Part shown: piece after piece, positions 8,980 through 18,305 of the stretch
Layout of the letters: each line of letters opens with the position of its first letter
Numbering within the stretch: the first letter of the stretch is position 1
Assembly (NCBI RefSeq): GCF_004300825.1
Contig: NZ_CP036250.1
Location: forward strand, 496,001-560,000
Source of the DNA: Egicoccus halophilus
GTDB taxonomy: Bacteria; Actinomycetota; Nitriliruptoria; Nitriliruptorales; Nitriliruptoraceae
Direction: 5' to 3'
Length of the DNA: 64,000 nt
Position numbers and translations under genes: made by a program
Notes under the pieces: generated by a model
Database searches by the model: none
Told to the model about the DNA's origin: nothing
The model's input: the letters and a program-made list of their open reading frames with translations, nothing else

Positions 8980-9830
8980 CTCCGTGCGACCTCCCGGTCG
9001 GCCGCTCGCAACGCGGCGATCGCCTGCGGGACCATCGTGTGGGCGGTGTGGCCGTGGCGTGGCAGTTCGACGGCGACCAGCCCGCGGTAGTCGATGTCGT
9101 GCAGGGCGGACAGCGCCGCGGGGAGGTCGAGCTCGCCCTCCCCGAAGGGCAGGTGCTCGTGCACGCCGCGACGCATGTCCTCGATCTGCACGTGCCGCAG
9201 CACGTCGGCCATGGCGAGGATCCCGTCGGCGACGGGTGCGTCCTCGAGGCACACCCCGTGGCCGAGGTCGTAGGTGAGACCGAGCCGCGGGTGCTCGCCG
9301 AGCTCCTGGCGCAGACGTCGGAAGCCCGCAAGCCGGTCGAGCAGCATGCCGGGTTCGGGCTCGACGGCCAGCGTCACCCCGCTGCGCTCGGCGTGCGTGA
9401 GCAGGTCGGCGACGCCGGCGACCAGTCGGGACCAGGCGAGCGCGGAGGGGGTGCCGGCCGGGGTCCGTCCCGACCACAGGTGCACGACGTCGCTGCCGAG
9501 CTCGGCGGCCACGTCGATCGCGGTGTGCAGCAGCGCGAGTCGCCGGTCGCGTCCGGCGGCGTCGTGCAGCAGGGTCGGCTCGTGCTTGCGGGCAGGGTCG
9601 AGCACGAAGCGTCCACCCGTCTCGACCGCCACGGCCAGTCCGTGTGCCTCGAGCTCGCGGCGCACGGCCCGCACCCGGACGGCGAGGTCGTCGGCGAGCG
9701 GGTCGAGGTGGGCATGGTCGAGGGTGAGTGCCACGCCCGTGTAGCCGTGCTCGGCGAGCAGGTGCAGTGCCTCGCCCAGCCGGTGGTCGCTCAGACCGTT
9801 GGTGCCGTAGGCGAACGTCAGCCCGCTCAC
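8976..9830 (-). CDS. Sugar phosphate isomerase/epimerase (xylose isomerase-like TIM barrel)
   Basis: The 284-residue TIM-barrel protein is of the AP-endonuclease-2/IolE-IolI family. The metal-site glutamate lies in TLAVEPEPGMLLDR, with LTYDLGHGVCLED, HVQIEDMRRGVHEHLPFGEGELD and LVAVELPRHGH following. These motifs fit a divalent-metal isomerase or epimerase acting on a sugar or cyclitol. GTG 9830 overlaps the stop of the prenyltransferase gene (GTGA). It is a second TIM-barrel gene in the operon besides EboE, and its place beside an inositol-phosphate synthase suggests it acts on the cyclitol or a derivative (inference). Confidence 0.82.
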   Translation of the reverse strand: MSGLTFAYGTNGLSDHRLGEALHLLAEHGYTGVALTLDHAHLDPLADDLAVRVRAVRRELEAHGLAVAVETGGRFVLDPARKHEPTLLHDAAGRDRRLALLHTAIDVAAELGSDVVHLWSGRTPAGTPSALAWSRLVAGVADLLTHAERSGVTLAVEPEPGMLLDRLAGFRRLRQELGEHPRLGLTYDLGHGVCLEDAPVADGILAMADVLRHVQIEDMRRGVHEHLPFGEGELDLPAALSALHDIDYRGLVAVELPRHGHTAHTMVPQAIAALRAADREVARR

Positions 9831-10708
9831 GTCACCGACCGCCGTCGGGCCAGTCGGTGCGCCAACGGCCACAGCGCGGTCAACGCCGCGCCGGCCAGGC
9901 GCGGACCGCGTGCGAGCGTCAGGGCGCCCTGCAGCGGAACGAAGCCGAGCACGCTGGTACCGACCAGGCGCTGGGCGGTCGCGGGCGTGGGCTCGCGCAC
10001 GGCGGCGCCGGCGGCACGCACCTGCACGGCGGCGTGGGCGACCAACGGCAGCAGGCCGAGCGCGCGGCGTCCGGGGCGGGCCCGCCAGAACGCGAGATGG
10101 GCGGTCGCGGCGGTCGCGAGCAGTCCGGCCAGCGCGGCGCCACGCACGACGTCGGGCCGCCCACCGGTCGTCTCGTGGCGGCTGACCGTGGTCAACGCGT
10201 AGGTGTGCAGGCCGATCGCGGCGGCGGCGGGCGCCGCCCGGCGCGGCGACCCGAGGGAGGCGCCGAGCAGCACGTCGAGCGTGCGGCAGGCACTCATCGC
10301 CAACGGGCCGGCGGCGGTGTTCTTCAGCCCGAGGTCGTAGGCCGCGACGGCGCCGGCCAGCGGCAGGGCGACGGCCACGGACCGACGCCCGCCGGCCGCG
10401 GCCAGGCCGACACCGGCGCCGAGCAGGCCCAGCGCGAGACGGCGCGCCAGCGGCAGCGGGACGCGTCCGGACGGGATCGGACGGTGCGGCCGCTCGTCGC
10501 GGTCGACGTCCACGTCGGCGACGTCGTTGAGGGCCATGCCGCCGAGGTAGAGCAGGCAGGAGGCGCCGGCGAGCGCCGCGGTGCGGGCCGCAGGCGGCCG
10601 GTCGGTGGCGAGACTGGCGCCCGCCAGGACGTCGCCGGGGACGCTGAGCACCGCGGGGAGTCGGACGAGGTCGGCCAGGTCGGCGGCCGTGGCCCGGGTC
10701 GGGCTCAC
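9827..10708 (-). CDS. eboC: UbiA-family prenyltransferase, EboC-like
   Basis: The 293-residue integral membrane protein has the UbiA aspartate-rich motif NDVADVDVDRDERPHRPIPSG near residue 59, and a second Asp motif region at YDLGLKNTAAGP…CRTLDVLLG. About eight hydrophobic helices follow. Enzymes of this family join a prenyl chain to an acceptor; actinobacterial relatives are sometimes called SCO3242-like. In the ebo cluster EboC is thought to anchor a cyclitol or sugar-derived group to a lipid. GTG 10708 overlaps the stop of the inositol-phosphate synthase gene (GTGA). Confidence 0.82.
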   Translation of the reverse strand: MSPTRATAADLADLVRLPAVLSVPGDVLAGASLATDRPPAARTAALAGASCLLYLGGMALNDVADVDVDRDERPHRPIPSGRVPLPLARRLALGLLGAGVGLAAAGGRRSVAVALPLAGAVAAYDLGLKNTAAGPLAMSACRTLDVLLGASLGSPRRAAPAAAAIGLHTYALTTVSRHETTGGRPDVVRGAALAGLLATAATAHLAFWRARPGRRALGLLPLVAHAAVQVRAAGAAVREPTPATAQRLVGTSVLGFVPLQGALTLARGPRLAGAALTALWPLAHRLARRRSVT

Positions 10709-11838
10709 GCCGCGGCCCACCGCTCGAGCGCGAGCAGTTGGGTCGCGAAGGCATGGTCGTCGCTGCCGACCGGGTCCTTGAAGAAGTAGGCCAGTGGGGT
10801 CAGCGCACCCGACTCGCCGCGCGAGAGCGCCAGCGAGGTCAGCCGGGCGAGATCGAGCACCAGCGGTGCCGCCAGCGTGGAGTCGCAGCCCTGCCAGGTC
10901 AGCTGCAGCGACATCGCGGTGCCGAGGAAGCCGGCGAAGGAGATGTGGTTCCAGGCCGTCTTCCACTCCCCGAGGTCAGGGACGCAGTCGATGTGGACGG
11001 TCTGGTGCACGTCCTCGCCGAGGAGGTTGGCGACGGTGCGCCCCTTGCTCGCCAGCTTGCTGGCGGCGTGCTCCGGGTCGGCGAGCCGGGCGCCGTCACC
11101 GCCACCGAGGAGGTTGGTGCCCGACCACGAGCGCACCGTCAGGTTGCGGTGGGCGAACATCGGCGCGAGCACCGACTTGAGCAGCGTCTCACCGGTCTTG
11201 CCGTCGCGGCCGGCGACCGGCAGTCCGGTGGCGCGGGCCCGGGCGAGCACCGCGGGAGCGGTGAGCGCCGCACCCGGGGTGAAGTCGACGTAGGCCGCGC
11301 CGGCATGCAGGGCCGCCAGGGTGGCGACCAGGCTCGGCGGGCAGCTCGACCAGTCGTCGAGCGCGACCTCGAGGGCGTCGTCGTCCACCGGCGGGATCGT
11401 CCAGGCGGGCGGCGCCTCGGTCGAGGCGAGGTTGATCACGATCAGTTGCGCCAGCGCGTGCTCGCGCCGGAATCGCTCGAGGTCGCGCACCATGGCCTCG
11501 ATCGCGGTGCGGGGCGGCACCTCGCCCGGGGCGGCACAGCGGTGGATGCGGGCCTCGATCTCGATCAGCCGGTCGACCACCACGCCCGGGAGGACGCTCG
11601 GGAGCACGCCGGCTCCGGCGAGCCGTTCGGCCTGCTTGACCAGCGGGAGCTCGCCCACGTCCTGCCCACCGAAGACGAAGCGGTCGACGTCGGGCAGGTG
11701 GTCGGCCGGGAACCCCGGCGTCGCGGTGACCATGCCTTGCGCCGTCGCGGCCCCGGCGCCGAGTGCCGCCGCGCCCACCATCGCGGTCGTGGCGACCGAG
11801 CCGCGACCGCCGACGAGCCAGATCCCGATGTCTCCCAC
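10705..11838 (-). CDS. Inositol-3-phosphate synthase
   Basis: The 377-residue enzyme converts glucose 6-phosphate to myo-inositol 3-phosphate with bound NAD. Visible features are the NAD-binding GGRGSVAT (residues 10-17), INLASTEAPP, VDFTPGAAL, the active-site region GRDGKTGETLLKS with APMFAHRNL and SWSGTNLLGG, and late HISFAGFLGTAMSLQLTW. It is the first gene of the ebo-type operon, where other clusters often carry EboD, a different kind of sugar phosphate cyclase. GTG 11838 is preceded by GGAGAG about 8 bases upstream. It could instead supply general inositol, but its overlap with the prenyltransferase gene argues for a dedicated role. Confidence 0.87.
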   Translation of the reverse strand: MGDIGIWLVGGRGSVATTAMVGAAALGAGAATAQGMVTATPGFPADHLPDVDRFVFGGQDVGELPLVKQAERLAGAGVLPSVLPGVVVDRLIEIEARIHRCAAPGEVPPRTAIEAMVRDLERFRREHALAQLIVINLASTEAPPAWTIPPVDDDALEVALDDWSSCPPSLVATLAALHAGAAYVDFTPGAALTAPAVLARARATGLPVAGRDGKTGETLLKSVLAPMFAHRNLTVRSWSGTNLLGGGDGARLADPEHAASKLASKGRTVANLLGEDVHQTVHIDCVPDLGEWKTAWNHISFAGFLGTAMSLQLTWQGCDSTLAAPLVLDLARLTSLALSRGESGALTPLAYFFKDPVGSDDHAFATQLLALERWAAA

Positions 11839-11933
11839 GTTTCCGCTCTCCAGTGCGCTCGGGGCCGGCGTACGGCCCGGTCCGCATTGCGGGGCGTCGT
11901 GCGTCGACGACCCGGCGCAACGCGATCCGACGG

Positions 11934-11972
11934 CGACGGCCCCGCCCCCGTCGATCGGAGGCGGGGCCGTCG
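11934..11972 (-). terminator. Terminator hairpin of the secreted epimerase gene
   Basis: A perfect 13-bp inverted repeat (11934-11946 with 11960-11972) with a 13-nt loop ends 7 bases beyond the stop codon of the minus-strand epimerase gene. It separates that gene from the ebo-type operon, whose promoter must lie in the remaining ~95 bases; I cannot pick out that promoter. Confidence 0.68.
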
Positions 11973-11978
11973 TGGTGC

Positions 11979-12920
11979 TCAGTAGTTCAGGCAGCTCAGG
12001 TAGTCGATGCTGCGCTGTGCGGTCTCGAACGCGTCGGCAGGGAAGTCCTGCTCGACGACGTAGAGCCGCACGTTGCCCTGGGCGGCCTGGAAGACGGCCG
12101 TCCAGTCGACGACACCGTCACCGACGGGCACCCACGAGTGGCTGCCGTTGGCGTTCCAGACCAGGTCCTTGACGTGCAGCAGTTCGATGCGGTCGCCGAA
12201 CCGCTCGAGCAGCTCGACGCTGTCCTCGCCGGCGGCCTCGGCCCAACCGACGTCGAGCTGGAAGGTGACCCAGCGCGGGTCGGTGTTCTCGACCAGCAGC
12301 TGCCAGGCGCTCTTGAGCGTGCCGTCGCCCTGGGCGTCGACGTACATGGTCGTGAACTCGTTGGCGTGGTTGTGGCCGAAGACCTTGCCGGTGCCGTTGC
12401 GCACGGAGCGCTGCCCGAGCCGGTTGAGGGTCTCGGCGGTGGCCAGCACGTTCTCGTAGCTACCGATGCCCGGTGAGGCGAAGCCGCCCGAACCGGTCCA
12501 GCGCTGGTTGAACATCCGGGCCTGGGCCAGCTGCGTGTCCCAGTTCGCCTCGTTGGTGCTGCCGTGGCGGCTGCGGATGCGCAGGTGCAGGCTGTCGGCG
12601 AGCTCCTTGAACTCGGTGGCCGACAGGCCGTGGTAGTTGTAGGGCTCGATGTTGCGGTAGCCCATCCGCGACAGCTCGGTCAGCACGTGTTCGATGCCGT
12701 GCTGGTTGATCGCGCTGTTGAACGTCCACAGCTGGATCGACACGTGGTTGAGCGGCACGCCCCGGCCGCAGGAAGCGGCATGGGCGGGCCGGTTGCCGTT
12801 GGCGCGCTCGGGGGCGGCGGCCTCGGCGGAAGCGGTGGTGCTCAGCGTCATCGCCAGAGCGAGACCCAGGGCGAACAGGCCCAGCCAGGCCCGTCGCAGG
12901 GCCGATGTCGCGGTCGTCAT
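11979..12920 (-). CDS. Secreted sugar phosphate isomerase/epimerase-like TIM-barrel protein
   Basis: The 313-residue protein starts with a signal peptide (about 1-33; RRAW, a hydrophobic run, then ASAEA). The mature part is a xylose-isomerase-like barrel: VSIQLWTFNS, GYRNIEPYNYHGLS, YVDAQGDGTL, QLDVGWAEAAG (metal ligand), LLHVKDLVW and WVPVGDGVVDW. Exported members of this family are common beside sugar dehydrogenases and importers; the substrate is unknown. ATG 12920 has GGGAGGA 8 bases upstream; the frame continues to 13055 but crosses the leader. It is divergent from a ROK regulator gene and probably controlled by it. Confidence 0.83.
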   Translation of the reverse strand: MTTATSALRRAWLGLFALGLALAMTLSTTASAEAAAPERANGNRPAHAASCGRGVPLNHVSIQLWTFNSAINQHGIEHVLTELSRMGYRNIEPYNYHGLSATEFKELADSLHLRIRSRHGSTNEANWDTQLAQARMFNQRWTGSGGFASPGIGSYENVLATAETLNRLGQRSVRNGTGKVFGHNHANEFTTMYVDAQGDGTLKSAWQLLVENTDPRWVTFQLDVGWAEAAGEDSVELLERFGDRIELLHVKDLVWNANGSHSWVPVGDGVVDWTAVFQAAQGNVRLYVVEQDFPADAFETAQRSIDYLSCLNY

Positions 12921-13019
12921 CGTGTGTTCCTCCCAGAGACGTGCAGGTGCATCGAAGGTCCTCTCCATGCACGTGACGGCGGGTCTCCCACCCGTGCCGA
13001 TCCGACTCGCCGTCACGTG

Positions 13020-13046
13020 AACTTCGGTCAGTTGACGGCCGAAGTT
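13020..13046. promoter_or_regulatory. Inverted-repeat operator at the epimerase promoter
   Basis: AACTTCGG (13020-13027) and CCGAAGTT (13039-13046) form a perfect 8-bp inverted repeat with an 11-base spacer. It overlaps the -10 box and start site of the predicted epimerase promoter, as a repressor site would. Within it TTCGGTCAGTTGAC (13023-13036) matches 12 of 14 bases of 13228-13241 in the promoter of the divergent ROK gene. Confidence 0.5.
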
Positions 13047-13072
13047 ATGCCACATTGAAAGCGCAAGGTCAA
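13044..13072 (-). promoter_or_regulatory. Predicted promoter of the secreted epimerase gene
   Basis: On the minus strand TTGACC (13072-13067) and CATAAC (13049-13044) are separated by 17 bases. The local sequence is AT-richer than its surroundings. It would give a leader of roughly 120 bases before ATG 12920. Confidence 0.5.
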
Positions 13073-13204
13073 CGCCAGATGGTCACAATGAGGCAGGGCC
13101 AGCAGGGGAGAGGGGGGTCCTTCGGGCGGCCTGCCCGGTTCTACCTGCCCAGATCGTCGAGTCGGCGGTCGTGTCGAAGGGACTTGCAATCCCGACCAGC
13201 GCAT

Positions 13205-13250
13205 CTTTTGTTCTTGACAGACGGAAGTTCGGTCGGTTAACACTACGCCC
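13205..13250 (+). promoter_or_regulatory. Predicted promoter of the ROK gene, probably leaderless
   Basis: TTGACA (13214-13219) and TTAACA (13237-13242) are 17 bases apart. The -10 box ends 8 bases before the ATG at 13251, so transcription would begin at or next to the start codon; no ribosome site is present. CTTTTGTT-CTT-GACA (13205-13219) is shared with the dehydrogenase promoter. TTCGGTCGGTTAAC (13228-13241) is shared with the epimerase operator. Confidence 0.55.
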
Positions 13251-14453
13251 ATGAGCGACGCCACCACGACCGTGCGACCGCCGATGCCCGCACCGGGTTC
13301 GGCAGGTCACCTGCTGCAGTTGCTGCGCGACAGCGACGCCTGCACGCGGCCGCAGTTGGTCGAGCTCAGCGGCATCTCGCGGTCAGCCGTCAGCCAGCGG
13401 ATCGAGGCGCTGCTCGCTGCCGGCCTGGTGGTCCAGGACGGGGCAGGTGCCTCGACCGGTGGACGCCCCGCGGTCCGCCTCCGGTTCCACCACGAGAACG
13501 GGCTCGTGCTGGTCGCCGACCTCGGTGCCACCCATGCGCAACTGGCCGTCACCGACCTCGCCGGGACGGTGCTGGCCGAGCAGGCCGAGAACTGGGCCGT
13601 GGCCGACGGGCCGGAACCCGTGCTCGACGCCGTCCGGGCGTGCTTCGACGCCCTGCTCACCCGGATCGGCCGGAGCCGCGACGAGGTCCGGGGCATCGGT
13701 ATCGGTCTGCCCGGACCGGTCGAACACGGCTCGGGGCGGGCGGTCTCCCCGCCGATCATGCCGGGCTGGGACGGCTTCCCCGTGCCCCGGCACTTCGCCG
13801 ACTTCGACGTGCCGGTCCTGGTCGACAACGACGTCAACATCATGGCGCTCGGGGAGTACTGGACCGCCTGGCGCGCACAGGTCGACGACCTGCTGTTCAT
13901 CAAGGTCGGCACCGGCATCGGCTGCGGCGTGATCGCGTCCGGTCGGGTGCATCGTGGCGCGCAGGGGGCGGCCGGCGACATCGGCCACGTCCGGGTCCCC
14001 GACGCCGACCACGCACTGTGCCGGTGCGGCAACACCGGCTGCGTCGAGGCGGTCGCCGGTGGGCAGGCCATCGCCGACCGGTTGCGCGCGCTGGGCCGCG
14101 ACGCGCACGACGCCCGTGACGTGGTGGCGCTGGTCAAGGCCGGTGACCGCGAGGCGACCCGGGCCGTGCGCGAAGCCGGCCGGGAGCTCGGTCGGGTGCT
14201 GGCCGCGGCCGTCAACTTCTTCAATCCCGCCGTCATCGTCATCGGCGGGGACCTGGCGAACGCCCACGAGCAACTGCTCGCGGGCGTCCGCGAGGTCGTC
14301 TACCGACGTTCCCTGCCACTCGCGACGCGCCACCTCCGGGTGGTGCCCGCGCAGGAAGGGGAACGGGCCGGGATCACCGGGGCGAGCGCCATGGTGCTCG
14401 CCGAGGTGCTCGCGCCCTCGGCGGTCGACCGCCTCGTCAACGGGGTGACCTGA
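13251..14453 (+). CDS. ROK-family transcriptional repressor
   Basis: The 400-residue protein has an N-terminal winged helix (about 17-62, …PQLVELSGISRSAVSQRIEAL), then a ROK domain with VLVADLGAT, GIGIGLPGPV, VDNDVNIMALGE, FIKVGTGIGCGV and the zinc motif CRCGNTGCVEAVAGG near residue 257. It is close to the ROK protein at 3401-4615, including PPIMPGW and VDNDVNIMALGEY, so the two are paralogues. It precedes a sugar-type ABC importer and is divergent from a secreted epimerase gene. The natural inference is that it represses these genes and is relieved by the imported sugar or its phosphate. Confidence 0.9.
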   Translation: MSDATTTVRPPMPAPGSAGHLLQLLRDSDACTRPQLVELSGISRSAVSQRIEALLAAGLVVQDGAGASTGGRPAVRLRFHHENGLVLVADLGATHAQLAVTDLAGTVLAEQAENWAVADGPEPVLDAVRACFDALLTRIGRSRDEVRGIGIGLPGPVEHGSGRAVSPPIMPGWDGFPVPRHFADFDVPVLVDNDVNIMALGEYWTAWRAQVDDLLFIKVGTGIGCGVIASGRVHRGAQGAAGDIGHVRVPDADHALCRCGNTGCVEAVAGGQAIADRLRALGRDAHDARDVVALVKAGDREATRAVREAGRELGRVLAAAVNFFNPAVIVIGGDLANAHEQLLAGVREVVYRRSLPLATRHLRVVPAQEGERAGITGASAMVLAEVLAPSAVDRLVNGVT

Positions 14454-14459
14454 CGACTG

Positions 14460-14492
14460 CAGGACCCGGAGCCTCGAGCGCTGCGGGTCCTG
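14460..14492 (+). terminator. Hairpin after the ROK gene
   Basis: A 9-bp inverted repeat, CAGGACCCG (14460-14468) with CGGGTCCTG (14484-14492), lies just after the ROK stop codon. It may end the ROK transcript or attenuate read-through to the importer genes. Confidence 0.5.
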
Positions 14493-14534
14493 GCCGAACC
14501 ATCCGCACCGGCGGAACCAACAGGGAGATACGGG

Positions 14535-15641
14535 ATGCGCAGGACACGAGTGAGGGGTCGACTGTTCGCCATGGGCGCCGCGACCACGTTGGCGCTCGCC
14601 GCGTGCGGCGGCAACGGCGGCGACGGCGGGAACGGCGGCGACGGCCAGGACACCGCCGGAACCGGTGGCGAGGAGGGCGGGGAGGCTGCGGCCGGTCCGT
14701 TCACCATCGGCGTCAGCAACGGGTTCACCGGCAGTGAGTGGCGGACCCAGATGATCGCCAACATCGAGGAGGTCTTCGCCGAGTACGAGGAGCAGGGACT
14801 CGTCGACGAGCTCATCATCGAGAGCGACGACGTCGACGAGGCGGGGCAGATCGAACAGATCCGCAACCTCGTCAACCAGGGCGTCGACGCGATCATCATC
14901 AACCCGAACTCGCCCGACGCGCTCAACGCGGCGTTCGAGGAGGCCGCGGCGGAGGGCGTGAACATCTACGCCGTGGACCAGGCCGTGACCAGCGAGGCCG
15001 TCCGCAACATCGTCATCGACCAGTCGGAATGGGCGCAGATCAGCGCCGAGTGGCTCGCCGAGGAACTCGGTGAGGGTGCCCAGATCGTCGGCGTCAACGG
15101 CATCGCCGGCCACCCTGCCAACGAGGCCCGCTGGGGCGGCGCGCAGGAGGTCTTCGAGGAGCACGGCATCGAGGTCGTGGCCCAGGGCAACGCCAACTGG
15201 AGCCAGGCCGAGGGCCAGACCGTCATGCAGGAGCTGCTCGGCCAGTACGGCGACACGATCGACGGGGTGTGGGCGCAGGACGGCGTCGCCGAGGGCGTGC
15301 TGCGGGCCCTGATCGACGAGGACCGCCTCGACATCACCACCACCGGTGAGGCCCGCGCCGGGTACCTGCGGCTGTGGGACGAGGCCGGGATCGACACCAT
15401 CGGCGTGGTGAACCCGCCGGGTGTCGGCGCCACGGCGCTGCGCTTCGCGCTGCTCGAGCTCCAGGGCGAGTCGATCGACGAGTCGCAGCTCGAGAACGGC
15501 AACACGGTCTTCCTGCCGCTGCCCGACTCGGTCACCAGCAGCGAGCTCGACGCGTGGCTCGCCGACGTCGAGGGGCAGCCCGACGGCTACTCCGTCGACG
15601 TGATCCTCTCCGAGGACGAGGTCCGCGACTACCTGCAGTAG
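14535..15641 (+). CDS. Sugar ABC transporter substrate-binding lipoprotein (RbsB-like)
   Basis: The 368-residue lipoprotein has a signal peptide ending in the lipobox LAAC (Cys about residue 24). A Gly/Asn/Asp-rich linker follows, then a type 1 periplasmic-binding fold (IGVSNGFTGSEWRTQM, QGVDAIIINPNSPDALN, VDQAVTSEAV). It binds the sugar outside the membrane and delivers it to the permeases encoded downstream. Acidic residues dominate (many E/D), as is common for extracellular proteins of salt- or alkali-tolerant bacteria. GGGAG precedes ATG 14535. The ligand cannot be told from sequence; a ribose, inositol or similar monosaccharide type is typical of the family. Confidence 0.88.
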   Translation: MRRTRVRGRLFAMGAATTLALAACGGNGGDGGNGGDGQDTAGTGGEEGGEAAAGPFTIGVSNGFTGSEWRTQMIANIEEVFAEYEEQGLVDELIIESDDVDEAGQIEQIRNLVNQGVDAIIINPNSPDALNAAFEEAAAEGVNIYAVDQAVTSEAVRNIVIDQSEWAQISAEWLAEELGEGAQIVGVNGIAGHPANEARWGGAQEVFEEHGIEVVAQGNANWSQAEGQTVMQELLGQYGDTIDGVWAQDGVAEGVLRALIDEDRLDITTTGEARAGYLRLWDEAGIDTIGVVNPPGVGATALRFALLELQGESIDESQLENGNTVFLPLPDSVTSSELDAWLADVEGQPDGYSVDVILSEDEVRDYLQ

Positions 15642-15650
15642 TCGCACGAC

Positions 15651-15694
15651 GGGGCACCGGTGCCGCATCCCACCCACCGCGCCACCGGTGCCCC
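15651..15694 (+). terminator. Attenuator hairpin between binding protein and ATPase genes
   Basis: A perfect 12-bp inverted repeat (15651-15662 with 15683-15694) with a 20-nt loop lies between the binding-protein gene and the ATPase gene. Such intra-operon hairpins commonly stabilise or partly terminate the message so that the binding protein is made in excess. Confidence 0.6.
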
Positions 15695-15759
15695 GCCATC
15701 CTCCTCCTGCCCGGCAGCCGCCGTCGTCGACGACGACGGCGTGAGCGACGGAGCCCCTG

Positions 15760-17273
<1,514 letters not shown>

Positions 17274-17277
<4 letters not shown>

Positions 17278-18305
17278 GCGGCACCCAGGTGCGACCACCG
17301 CAGCCCGACGCGACCGGCAGCTCCGACGCCGGCGACCGGGCCCGCGACGCCATGGCCTGGCTGATGGCCGGCCGGCTGCCGACGGCGACCGCGTTCGTCC
17401 TGTTGGCCATCGCCTTCGCCATCAACGTCGTGGTCAACGACAACTTCCTGACCGCGTTCAACATCCGTTCGATCATGGCCAACGCCCTGCCGCTCGCGGC
17501 CGTCGCCGTCGGGCAGACGATCATCGTGATCGGCCGGGGCATCGACCTCTCCATCGGCGTCACCGCCGCGCTGGCCAGCGTCGTCACGGTCACCCTCGTC
17601 GAACCGCTGGGGCTGCTGCCCGCCATGGCGGTCGGCCTCGCCACCGGCGCGGCCTGTGGGTTGGTCAACGGGGTGCTGGTGGGCATCGTGCGACTCCAGC
17701 CGATCGTGGCCACCTTCGCCACCAGCTTCGTGTGGGCCGGGCTCGCGCTGTGGGTCCTGCCGCCGGCCGGGTCCGGCGAGGCCGCCCCGCGCATGCCGCA
17801 GGGCTTCACCCAGGGCTTCCGCGACACCACGCTCGGCATCCCCAACGGCGCGTGGCTGCTGCTCGGCCTGGTCGGCCTGTGGCTGCTGCTCAAGCGCACC
17901 CGCTTCCTGCGCCACGTCTACGCGGTCGGCGGGGACGAGCTGGCTGCCTACGCCACCGGCGTGCGGGTGGTCGGCGTGCAGGTGCTCACCTACGTCGTCG
18001 GTGGCGCGTTCGCCGGCCTGGCCGCGTTCGCGATGCTCGCCAACAGCGGCTCGGGCGACGCGCTCTCGGGCGGCGGGCTGACCCTGATCTCCATCGCGGC
18101 GCTGGTCATCGGCGGCACGCGCCTGTCGGGTGGCGCCGGTGGCGCCGGGGGCACCGTGGTCGGCGTGCTGGTGCTGCAGTTGCTCAGCAACATCGTGGTG
18201 GCCCTGCGGCCACCCACCGAGATGCGCCAGCTGATCGACGGCCTGCTCGTGATCGCGGCGCTGGCGTTGGCCGGGCTGTGGTCGAACCGGAGGGGCGGAC
18301 GATGA
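17274..18305 (+). CDS. Sugar ABC transporter permease 1 (RbsC-like)
   Basis: The 343-residue membrane protein has about nine to ten hydrophobic helices and the family motifs VGQTIIVIGRGIDLSIG, NGVLVGIVRLQPIVATF, YAVGGDELAAYATGVRV and LISIAALVIGGTRLSGGAGG. It forms part of the channel of the importer. It overlaps both neighbours by ATGA, so the four genes from the ATPase on are translationally coupled. The second permease is clearly different in sequence, suggesting a heterodimeric channel. Confidence 0.88.
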
